From: Hyaloscypha bicolor E
Lineage: Eukaryota > Ascomycota > Leotiomycetes > Helotiales > Hyaloscyphaceae
DNA: 64,000 bases
Direction: 5' to 3'
NCBI RefSeq assembly: GCF_002865645.1
Contig: NW_020194684.1
Location: 1,457,308 to 1,521,307 of the forward strand
This document shows, piece by piece, positions 12,700-22,411 of the stretch. Numbering within the stretch: position 1 is the first letter of the stretch; each line of letters begins with the position of its first letter. A model generated the notes under the pieces. That model was given only the letters and a program-made list of their open reading frames with translations, was not told the origin of the DNA and made no database searches. The translations under genes were made by a program, and so were the position numbers.

Positions 12700-14399
12700 A
12701 TGTATCCTCGAACTATACTCACGTCAGTGGCAATTCTGATCAGTTCTACTCTTGCTCAGACCAACCTCACACAACTAGTTGCTGATATTCCGGCATGTAC
12801 TGTAAGTTGGACCACGCATCATCCGTCAGCTTTGTCTAATATGTCTTTCAGCTGCAATGTTCAACAAGTTTGCTGCTCCCAGCAGGTTGTGCATTCACCA
12901 ATCTTACGGAATGTCTCTGCACCAGTGTTGATTTGCAGAGAAGCCTCTCACTTTGCGTGCTGGACTCATGCAACATCACGGAGCAGGCTCGTAAGTTATC
13001 GCGCCCCATTTGCCTACGTATTTGGCTGTCCACCTGGAAGCTAAGTCTTAGCAGAGACGCTCAGTGCCGTTCAAAAGGATGTTTGCATGGGCGTCCCGTA
13101 TCCATCCCGAAGCGGGGAAATCATACGGGACATTACCATCATGGCTGCTGTGACCTTTCCAATCGCCGCCCTGAGATTTGTGTCTAGAAGTATGGTTTCC
13201 AACAAAATGGGGTGGGATGATTGGGCTGTTGGAGTTGCAACTGTAAGTCTCACTCAAGGGAACCTTGCTGTCCAGCTATTGACCTCTTTAATAGCTTATA
13301 ATGATCCCAATGACGATAATTCCAATAATAAGTACGGTTTCAAGGTGTGCAAAGTTCTTCACATAACACTAACATAGTTCAGATGCCACTCGAGGCTTCG
13401 GGAATCACTTCTGGGATGTCCCCGTTGAAAATCTGGAAGGCCTACGAAAGGTAGCTTTCTCAAATACCCCACCCTATGGAAGACATCTTCTTACCTCAAC
13501 AGCTCTACTACATCTCCCAAATCCTCTACGTCTTCATCTTACCAGTGGCAAAGATGTCGATCCTCTTCCTCTACCTCCGAATCTTCCCCAGCAAAAGCTT
13601 TCGTCTCGCCACATACATGACCATGGCATGGCTTCTTGTACAAACGATTGCTTTCGCATTCGTCGTCTTGTTTCAATGTACACCAGTGGGCTCGTATTGG
13701 GATATTACGATTCCGGGGAAATGCATCCATTCTCAGGCTTTCGTGTATGCAGGGGCGGGACTCACTATCCTGGAGGATTTAATCATAATGTTCCTGCCCG
13801 TAATGGAGCTGAAGGCTCTGAAGTTGGACTTGAAGAAGAAATTTGCGTTGGCATTCATGTTCGCTCTTGGGTCTTTGTGAGTCTCTCATCGGCAGCCAAG
13901 GAATAAACTTGCTGATATCAATTTCGAGTGCGTGCATCACAAGTTTGGTCCGTCTCAAATATATCATCTCATACGGAACATCGATCGACTTGACTTGTAA
14001 GTAAATCCTTCCTACCTTTTATATGCCCTCAGGATTCTGATTTTTCCCGTAGATGACAACGTCGACGTGATAATCTGGAGCGTTCTCGAGGCATTTACAT
14101 CAATAATCTGCGCCAGTTTGATGTGTTTCCGACCCCTCCTAGTCAAACTCTTCCCCGTCATCTTCCAATCTGACAAGACCATGACGGCCTCGAGACAAAC
14201 CCAACAGGAACAGCAAAGCTGGGGGCAGGTGTTGTCCGCGAGGCTGGGGAGCAAACTAAGGTCAGGGAATCATGGAATCGAGCTTTCTAGCCTGGACGAA
14301 GGAGCAAGAGGCGGGACATCGAAGGAGATCAGGTCACCGACAGAAACGACTATCGGGGGCTCGCCTGAGAGAGCACAGAAAGAGAAGTTTGGGGGGTGA
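12700..14399 (+). CDS. CFEM-domain PTH11-like seven-transmembrane receptor
   Basis: Predicted fungal G-protein-coupled-type receptor with an extracellular CFEM module, a class linked to host or surface sensing. Exons: 12700-12801, 12852-12990, 13055-13242, 13295-13331, 13383-13450, 13503-13876, 13929-13996, 14053-14399; 440 residues. Residues 1-20 are a signal peptide ending ISSTLAQ. The CFEM cysteine pattern follows (PACTLQC...GCAF...CLCTS...SLCVLDSC). Then come the membrane helices with the typical MGWDDWAV, GFGNHFWDVP, YISQILYVFILPVAKMSI and LFLYLRIFP motifs of the fungal rhodopsin-like domain, then a hydrophilic cytoplasmic tail. The third exon has a tandem acceptor (TTAGCAG), so two proteins differing by one residue are possible. 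The 37-nt fourth exon is small but keeps phase. Ligand unknown. Confidence 0.9.
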
Positions 14400-14572
14400 T
14401 CGGCAAACAATAGTGCTGCTCATGGAAGTAATTAGTCTTTGTAATTATGATATTTTCTATCATGTTGAAATGAAATATGACCTTTATACCCATTCAATTC
14501 TCCAATAAATCAAAGTTAGAATGAAGCTGCCCGAACACGTGAGAAACGAGAGTTTGGAAGCACGACCTCGAC

Positions 14573-16556
14573 TCAAAGTTGTTTCTCTCTCCTTGACACC
14601 CTCATCCACATTTCCGATTGAGAAAAGATCTATAACCAGCTTAGTCTTTCACCTTGAACAATCTCAAATACAAAGACTAAGACTTACCCCAAAATTCAAG
14701 CACTTCCAAGGCTTCGTCGGATCAATAACCGTAAACTCAAAGCGTCTCAAAAGCTAAAAACGTCAACACCACCACTCAAGCTTCCTTAACACTCTCCACT
14801 CACCTCAACAAACACCTTATTCAACTCAAGCATTGCCACCCCCTTACCCAAACACGTATACTTCCCAAACCCAAAAATCAGTCCCATCGTATCATCCATC
14901 TCCTTCCTCCTCCCATCCTCCAGCCCAAACCAGCGCTCAGGACGAAACTCATTTGCATCATCGCCCCAGAACTTCTTATTTCTGAAGACGCCCCAAGCGG
15001 AGGAGCCGACGTCTGTGCCGCCGGGGATGAAGAGACCGTTGAAGGTGTCGCCTTGTGGCGGCGCAGTCTTGGTTACGAGAGCGGAAGACGGAGGCCAGAG
15101 ACGCAGTCCTTCTTTGATGATGGCCTGCAGGTAGGGCATGGCCTTCGCTTCGGGTTCGGTGATGGGAGAGCTGGGAGAGTGAGCTGCTATCTCATCGAGG
15201 AACTTTGAGAGAACTCGGGGGTTGGTCGAGAGGTAGAGGAGCGTGACGCGGATTGCTGTTGCGATTGTGTCGGATCCGGTGAGACTTCTGGACGTTAGCA
15301 TGATAGAGGAAATGGAGGTGCACTACGTACATCTGAACGAGAATCTCGGATTCTGCTTCCTCCTGGGTTAAGCCGTGTGCAAGGAACGATCCGAGCATGT
15401 CTCGCTGCGACTTCTTGTTCGGTCCGAATCTTTCGGCGACTGTTTCTTTGGCAAAACTTTTCCACGTCAGTCTAATTCATTGGAATATGTGACAGTACGA
15501 ACCCCATGATTTTGCCAAATCCGATGGTATCGGCTTCTGAGGGAAGCAATGACTTCAGCAGAGGCAGCTTGAAAAGTTTGCTGATCCAGGGTAATACCGA
15601 GACCAAGATAATCACTGGTCCCGATTCCTCTATATTCTCAATGTATTGGTGGTTATCGGAGTCGGTCACGAGATCCCCAAAGGCCTTCCCAAAAGCGAGG
15701 GTGGAAACAACGTCGACTGTGAAATACTGAGCCTTCCGGCCAATATCCATCGGCTTGAACTCCGCACCCGAAGCGACGTACTTCTCGTCAATGAGCTTGA
15801 CGAGTTTCATAATGTTCTCATCGATGCTACTTATGAGGTTGTCATTCTCCTTTCCTGAATACTGCATACCGTTAGTGATGGCCGTGAGCGGATGGTGGAA
15901 CTTACGCCAGCAAACATTTTGGAGCGGAGTCGAGTGTGTTTGCCGTCATCCATGACGGAGATGATATTGTCGTGTCCTGGCTTGAATTGATAAGCAACGT
16001 GCCCTTTGTTGCGTCTGTAAAGTGATCGAACTCCATACATCCGGCGGAGGAGTTCTGGCTCGTTCGTGACCTTAACCACAGATTCTCGAATCAGCGTTGC
16101 TTGACAGCGCATAATTGGGTTGGAACAGTGTCTTCTGAGTAGTTGAACCTGAAAACATATCTAAAGAGCGCATGATTCGCCAGCTATTGAAGGAATGTAG
16201 TGCGGCTTCAAAACATTGGACTCACAAGCCAATTCGGCCCACACCTGGCGATGGATCCTTTCAAAGCATCAGCTATGTAGTGATAAACACTTCAATCGTT
16301 GCTTACCATATTTCTCGCAAACTTCTGCTACATCGAGGTAGACTGTCTGCTTTATGTGACTTCTAATGAGCCAAAACTTCGACCATGCAACAGAGGTGGG
16401 ACCCTTGAAATGCCTCAATCGATACCAGACACGAATCGCATTCCCAATATATGCCAGAACTAGGAGTCCTAGAACTACGAGAGATAGCTGCCCATAATCT
16501 GACAGAGGAATCAAGTTGACGGAAATCATTGAAGTGATTCGGGTTGGATAGCGCAC
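14573..16556 (-). CDS. Cytochrome P450 (pisatin-demethylase-like group)
   Basis: Heme monooxygenase anchored in the ER. Exons on the minus strand: 16556-16307, 16257-16226, 16148-15906, 15861-15503, 15456-15331, 15284-14804, 14753-14688, 14629-14573; 537 residues. Visible: N-terminal anchor (LSLVVLGLLVLAYIGNAI), ARCGPNWL segment, YSGKEN segment typical of this clan, I-helix LTGSDTIAT, ExxR (EGLR), PERW, and heme loop FGFGKYTCLGKG with the cysteine ligand. The short final exons (LLRRFEFTVIDPTKPWK, then IFSQSEMWMRV) match the family tail. The junction between exons 2 and 3 is uncertain: the only in-phase acceptor adds about 23 residues not expected in the family between GPNWL and VTNEPELLRRM. 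Substrate unknown. Convergent with the receptor upstream; the stops are 173 bp apart. Confidence 0.9.
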
Positions 16557-17342
16557 AATTGGAGGGTCTGAATAGTCGTAATTGAAGCGGCCAAATGGAA
16601 AACAGGCAATTTGAGAAGAGAAGTGGGAGGTCGCCTTGTGGTCTTTATAGGCTGCCGGGCCGAGAGGTACAGCTCAGTTGTTCGCAATAGTCAACGTGCA
16701 GGCCAGGTGCATGCCATATGCATGAGTTCTGCAGACGGGTTCAATACAGTAAGTAACCCGCCTAACGCGCTTCTCCGATATCGATTCCCGAGAAAAGTTC
16801 ATGACTGGAGTGGAGCCAAATGTCAGTTTTCGAATCAGGAACGCTCCAGAGCCACTGATAACCCCCGCTCGGGAAAATCCCATGCGCGACCAAAATGTTG
16901 ATTCTACACTTACCTACAAAATGGAGAAATAGATTTCATAAAAAACAAAGCTATCATTTTGAAGAAGTGTATTTCTTCGATAGAGTGTACTCCTTCAAGA
17001 CCAGACTGGGCTGTGAGAGGGGGAGATAATGTAGACACAAAACACAACAAGCTTTTGGGGAATGAGATACGATAAATGAAATGAAATCCGTTGCGCATTG
17101 AGAACTCAACTTACTCACAGGTCAATGCAGTGTTGGGGACTTGAGCAGCAAGCCGTCTGTTTGAGTCGGTGGTATGAAACCCGGAGGCCTGCTTACCAGG
17201 TGCTGCGGGTTCAATGACACCGACTAAACCCGGCATTTTGAAGAATCAAGAAGTCAGAATATGCCGAAGACAGAGCTTTGAACGACAACAATAGATAGAA
17301 ACCACTATCTATGAGCTCCTCAATATTCTATGGTCGTCTCGT
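16557..17342. other. Intergenic, upstream of the P450
   Basis: Contains the P450 promoter. Frames up to 96 codons are present on both strands, but none has motifs or splice-consistent continuation, and I see no repeat structure. Confidence 0.5.
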
Positions 17343-18434
17343 TCATCCAAACATGCCCGTCCAGCTAGGATTTACAGTGCCCTCAGGATGATAAATATGT
17401 CCGTACAAATGTATAGCTCCGACAACCGTAGCCTTGAAAAACACCAAGGAAAGATACCCCCCATGATCAATACTCGGACTGTTTTCGTTTCTACCGGGAA
17501 ACGCAACAAACAGATTCTCGCCGAGCATAACGGAGCAAGAAGAAAGTAATGAAACAAATGCGAAAATGGCTACAAGGCCAAAACTCGTAAAACCAAAGAC
17601 ATTTCCCGCAGAATAAGAAGTATTACCCGTAACGTTGACTGTGCAGAAATTAAGTGCAGTACTGACAAGGAGGAGAAAAGTATTGAAGTGCATGAAGGCA
17701 AGTAATCCATGAAGCATCAATCCCAATCGCCGCAAGATGAAAGAATACGATGAAAAATAGCCCGTGCCGAAACGATAGGACCACTAGGACTACGAAAGTA
17801 GTCTATCCTTGGGCGATTGGACCAGGAGGCTGAAGAGCTTAGTCGCAATTTTCGAAAAACGACACGGAACGCGCCATTCAGGATCACGGTATGAACCACC
17901 AAGGCCGAAATTGCAAGCCAATATTGCAGAGTAACTACCTTAGCCCGAAAGCCCCGATGTCTAGAAGACAAGGTCATCTGTTCGAAGCTAGACCAAGAGA
18001 TACGGCCTGTTCGTGAGACGGTGGAGAATGTATTATTCGCGTCAGCACAGATGATCAAGCTTTCGTTGATGATCCATGAAGTGGAAACGTCATCCCCAGG
18101 CCTGCTCCTAGCGGACGCCACTCACTGACATGAGCTTGATAGCTGGAGGTAATGTCCCAAGAAGGAACTATGGCCAACGCAGCCAAGCAATCGCTTCTAA
18201 GCTTTGTATTAATTCGGTCTCGTCGTCTTCCTCGTCGAGCATCTCAACTCCTCATTGTCTTTCCGAGGGCGCATTAAAACGCTCATGCAAGATCAAGCCA
18301 ACGGCTTCCAAGGATCGCTGCTTTTGGTAAAGGCAAAGAACGGCCAGATGGACGCCACTGAGAAGGCATCGGCGGCACAAAGAATGGGAGAGCAGCGAAG
18401 ATTGTTCAATATCGGCTGGGGAGGCCGTATCCAC
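17343..18434 (-). pseudogene. Decayed multi-pass membrane protein gene
   Basis: One minus-strand frame from 18434 to about 18094 reads like a fungal membrane protein (blocks LIQSLEAIAWLRWP, FLLGTLPPAIKLMS, EQAWG). It is cut by TGA at 18252-18254, TAG at 18168-18170 and TAG at 18108-18110. Each is one transition from a sense codon (CGA, CAG, TGG); the last two fit residues I would expect there (WPQ and W-x-QAWG). Two further frames continue downstream: 18121-17717, with helix WLAISALVVHTVILNGAF, and 17735-17343, with helices around LLAFMHFNTFLLLVSTAL and FTSFGLVAIFAFVSLL and a final GHIYHPEGTVNPSW. I recall the PPAIKL...TQAWG pattern from uncharacterised fungal multi-pass proteins but cannot name the family. 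Introns could explain the later frame changes but not the three stops. Confidence 0.5.
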
Positions 18435-18996
18435 GGCCGCCAGGCGGCGTCATTAAACTGACTGCCAGTGGTAACAATGTCCAGAAAATTGTCTGCCATG
18501 CACTAGCGCACCTGTGCAGCTATAGAATTGTTACCATTCGTTTTGAATGCATCTGAGTAACGTCTGTCCCTGTGTCGCGAGACGACGCTGTGGCGAGACG
18601 AATCTACGAGTTAAGCATCTCAAGTCTGCCCCTTGCAAGTTTACGAAGCATTTATCAATATGTCAATGTTCTTCTGCTATTTCTCCCTAGGAAACCAGCT
18701 TGCAACGAGAAAAAATATTACGGTTGATTATACTGCAGATCGTTTCATTGACGCCGTCGATCGCCGTTTCAGCAATCCCCCCCCCCCGCTTAATTATAAC
18801 TACGAGAGTCTTTTCGAAATTCGGAGCACTTGGGGAAAGGTTCTATAAAGAAACAATATAATTCCATGTTTTGAAGACATTCAGAGAGGATTATAAGGAA
18901 GTCCGGGAGTTTCGCCGTGCGAGGAGGATACATAAAATGTCGCATATTTTAGCTTCATAATTTAGTGCTTAGTGTGCATTAGCATAATTACATTAT
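18435..18996. other. Intergenic
   Basis: No gene supported. A run of C residues at about 18779-18787 and an A/T-rich stretch up to the hairpin at 18997 are the only features. Confidence 0.5.
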
Positions 18997-19126
18997 CCCT
19001 TCGTCCGCTGAGACATTGCCACATTAGCGGCCACATATGAATATCCCCAATTCGGCCAAAACATAATCCAAATTAGGGATATTCATGTGCGGCCGCTAAT
19101 GTGGCAATATCTCAGCGGACGAAGGG
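18997..19126. repeat. Near-perfect 130-bp hairpin (MITE-like)
   Basis: Two 51-bp arms (18997-19047 and 19076-19126) are inverted copies starting CCCTTCGTCCGCTGAGA, around a 28-nt loop. They match at 48 of 51 positions and all three differences are transitions. There is no internal coding capacity and no clean target-site duplication: the left flank is CATTAT and the right is TACCAT. It lies about 205 bp upstream of the HET gene start. Confidence 0.85.
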
Positions 19127-19331
19127 TACCATATCAAAGCCCGGATTCGTAATATTTTACCAATCCACTGTTACGAACTTAGTCAGGTGTGGCGTATTCC
19201 CTGACCATGGATCACGTGAGAATTTGCATTAGGTAATGTCGGCTAACATGCTGCTGACTTAACTATTCTTGCCTTAGAATTTAGAGCAGCCACGTGCCTG
19301 CTTCCGCACTCACCTGCCACTCAACCGTTCA

Positions 19332-21468
19332 ATGTCGACTTCTGTCGTGGAAAATGGTGACCTTTGCTGGAAGTGCCAGAGCCTTTTAAATACCCAGTAT
19401 CCTGAGGGTCTTGTCATTACAGAGATCAACGAAACCCGACAGGAGCCAGACAAGAAACAAATCCGACTAATTAAAACATTCGACTCTGTGGAAGTCACTG
19501 CTTCCAATGGGTGCATACTCTGTTTGCACCTATTACACGCCTTGGGCATTCCGGCAAGGGCTGCTTTATGCCAGCTGACGAGTGCGATTGACGGAACTTC
19601 TCCTGACATTGCGTACGAAGAGGCGATCTTTCTCAGTGAGGGAAATCCTCCGAGTATTGGATTGCACGTAGATCCGGACAATCTATATCTTGGATGGAAC
19701 TCCGGTAACGAAGTTAAGAGTGTGATACAACTGTTTCCAGAGGCTGGTAAGAGTTGAGAATGCCAACCAACTGAGTGAGACATTTTTAACAAAAGGCTTA
19801 GAAGTAGCACCCTTTGTCGGCCATGGAGAGGTCAGTGCCAACACAAATTCAGATACAAGCTGGTCAGTAGTCGCAAACTGGCTGGATGAATGTGCAAAGT
19901 CACACAAGCCATGCAACAGGTTGATGGCTATAGAACCTTCCCTTCCATCGCGTGTCATCGACGTTGGCTCGGGAGCGCCGAGGCTAGTAGTAGTCAAAGA
20001 TGACACTCCCATTTTGCCGTACGCTACAATGAGCCATTGCTGGGGTTCCCATATGCCTCTGCTGTTGCTATCCAGCAATATAGCCGAATTGCAGAAGCGG
20101 ATTCCGATCTCACAGCTGTCTAAATCGTTTCAAGATGCTTTTCTAATTACCCAACGATTGGGTTTAAACTATATCTGGATCGACAGTCTCTGCATTGTTC
20201 AAGATTTAGCTGCGGATTGGGAAAGGGAGTCACAATCTATGTCCGAAGTTTACTCGAACTCTTATTGCAATATAGCTGCTGCACATGCTGCTGATGGAAC
20301 ACATGGATGTTTTATCGAGAGAAGTCCCGACTTGGTCAAGCCGCTGAAGGTCAATCTCAACTGGGGCCCAAATCCAGGAACTTACTACGCTGTCCAGTGG
20401 CTCTACTGGCGGGAGAATGTTATGAATATGCCCTTGCATAGGCGGGCCTGGGCGTGTCAAGAGCGATACTTGGCACCCCGGAATCTGTATTTCGGAGACA
20501 CACAACTTTATTGGGAGTGCTGTGGACGTGTTGCAAGCGAAACATTTCCTTTAGGTTTACCGGCTAGAGTGGGCGCCCCTTCCAAGGGCCTCGATCCACA
20601 TATCGACGGTGCCCGTCGACGAAAGGGGTTGGGCTTATCAGAGGCGCCAGATCTGGATGCGTTCAGTCTCTGGGATCTCATCATCAGCACCTACTCGAAA
20701 GGAAATCTCACTTACTCAACGGACAAGCTCGTCGCCCTATCTGGGTTGGCGGGGAGAATGCAAAAGCACACCAAATCCCAGTATCTAGCAGGAATGTGGC
20801 GAAAACACCTAGCTTACCAGCTTTTGTGGAAGGCTAGCGGCATCCAGTGGGTTGTGTCCACGTCACGCCCCGAAGTCTACACCGCGCCGAGCTGGTCTTG
20901 GGCTTCCATACATGGCCACATCGAAGATGCTTGTGTTGTGCGGCATGCCGATGACCACGAGATCGTTCTGGAAATCTTGGACGTCGGAGTTGAGCTAGTC
21001 AGTGATAGGAATCACTTTGGGCAAGTCAAAAGCGGATTCCTTAGACTCCGGTGCAGCTTAGCAAAATCAGGAGTTTATCTGGAGGAGTCACCAGAAAACA
21101 GAGGCTCATTCTGCCTTATTGTCAACGGATTAAGAGTTGGAAGTGCAAGTGTGGATGATTATAGTCATGAGTCTGATCCAGTTATGCACCACGGCTTTTA
21201 TTATCTTCCAGTCCGGTATAATGCAAGATACGAAGAGGTGAACCTAGGCGGAGTGACAATGAGTGTTCCAAGAGTAGCCGGTATTATTCTTCGGGGTGCT
21301 GGTCCTGAAACCCAGAGCGAATTTGTGAGGGTTGGCACATTTACGGTCCTTTCATCACCAAAAGACTTTCAGTTCGCATGTCGACAATACAGTAGAGAGT
21401 TTAGGCAGGTCGAGGCTGGATACGACTCGGAACAATGGGGTGCGAAGTGGGATATCTTAATTCTTTGA
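19332..21468 (+). CDS. HET-domain (heterokaryon incompatibility) protein
   Basis: Intact allorecognition-type protein; HET domains induce programmed cell death after fusion of incompatible hyphae, or act in related defence. Two exons, 19332-19746 and 19802-21468 (55-nt intron), 693 residues. The N-terminus has the cysteine pairs common before this domain (LCWKC, CILC). The HET domain spans roughly residues 220-370: YATMSHCWGS, then LNYIWIDSLCIVQDLAADWE, then MSEVYSNSYCNIAA and the GCF loop. After it come RAWACQERYLAPRNLYF and a long C-terminal half with PSWSWASIHGHIEDA, both typical of the family. No NACHT, WD40 or other added domain is visible. A transposase relic follows directly and a decayed HET copy lies near 5.7 kb, which fits the turnover of these genes. 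Confidence 0.93.
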
Positions 21469-21536
21469 TGCCGATTGTTAAGGGAGAGGGTGGAGATCGA
21501 TTTCGGTTCGTTCACCTAGGACCGGCTATCTGAGCT

Positions 21537-22064
21537 ATGCATACGAAACCATCAGTGACGTTCTGTTGGATCAGGGAGGTAGTGGTGTCATGGAAAGTTA
21601 GCCCTGCGAGGGTGGTCGCGTTCACGCCGAAGAATATCAAGGCCTGCTTCGCTGCAAGTGGTTTATTCCCGTTTAATCCAGAAAGGGTGCTCAGAAGTAT
21701 GCCCAACCCGGCTGAATCGGCCATTCCTAGAGCCGATGAGGTGAAGGTAGGGTCTTGTCGGCAAGACGTAGAACTGCAAACGCCAGTGACGCCAGTGTCA
21801 GCAGAGGCTTTTATGTGGCTGCAGAACCTAATCATCCAACGGGGTGCTCGTGCGCTTGACGAAACGAGCAAACAGAACCTGGCAAGGCACTTGCAGAAAT
21901 GTGCCAAAGCTTTCCAAAAAGTCTCTGCTAGGGGCATCCTCCAAGAAGACCGAATTCAATTCCTGGCCACAATCAACAACGTTAGAAGGGAGGCTGTACT
22001 CACCAGGCTGGGAAAGATTTGTACTGTTCATGGGGCAAGTGCGAGAAATCTGATTACCTGCTAG
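21537..22064 (+). pseudogene. C-terminal relic of a pogo-like DDE transposase
   Basis: A 175-codon frame corresponds only to the end of a Tc1/mariner-pogo transposase. TPKNIKACFAASGLFPFNPE matches the conserved NIKAGF...GIYPFNPxRVL segment that follows the DDE core, and RIQFLATINNVRREAVLTR matches the C-terminal helical region; after that the frame shifts. The DDE catalytic core, the helix-turn-helix and both inverted termini are absent, so it is dead. It begins 69 bp after the HET gene stop and could have contributed the 3' end of that transcript. Confidence 0.65.
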
Positions 22065-22124
22065 GCTATCTTGAGCTGCTCTTATATGTTGCAATAAAAT
22101 GGCTTCTCATCCCAGGGGTTGAAA

Positions 22125-22172
22125 GAGAATAGGGAAGAGGATAAGAGAAGAAGAGAAGAAGAAGAGAAGAAG
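22125..22172. repeat. Polypurine microsatellite
   Basis: Irregular GAA/GAG-rich tract (AGAGAAGAAGAGAAGAAG-type units) between the transposase relic and NBS1. Simple sequence, no other function apparent. Confidence 0.8.
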
Positions 22173-22411
22173 GCACAATCACAGAATTTTCTGAGGCTGC
22201 GGAAATTTATACCGCACTAAATTTCGCCGAGGCTGAACAAAGCACCTGATAAATTCGCTATGAAAAGGCAAGAGGCGTATTTTTGGTGTCGAGGATCAGG
22301 TGATCACGCGTCTCCCCGCTTCTGACAACCTTGAACCTTCGACAACATCGCGCCTATCAGGCCCAAATCCCGCTGCGGAAGGCTCTCTCACCTTAACTTG
22401 AGCCATTAGGC

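Noticed and set aside
12700..16556. Biosynthetic gene cluster around the P450
   Set aside because: No polyketide, peptide, terpene or other backbone synthase nearby; a receptor and a decayed membrane protein are the only close neighbours.
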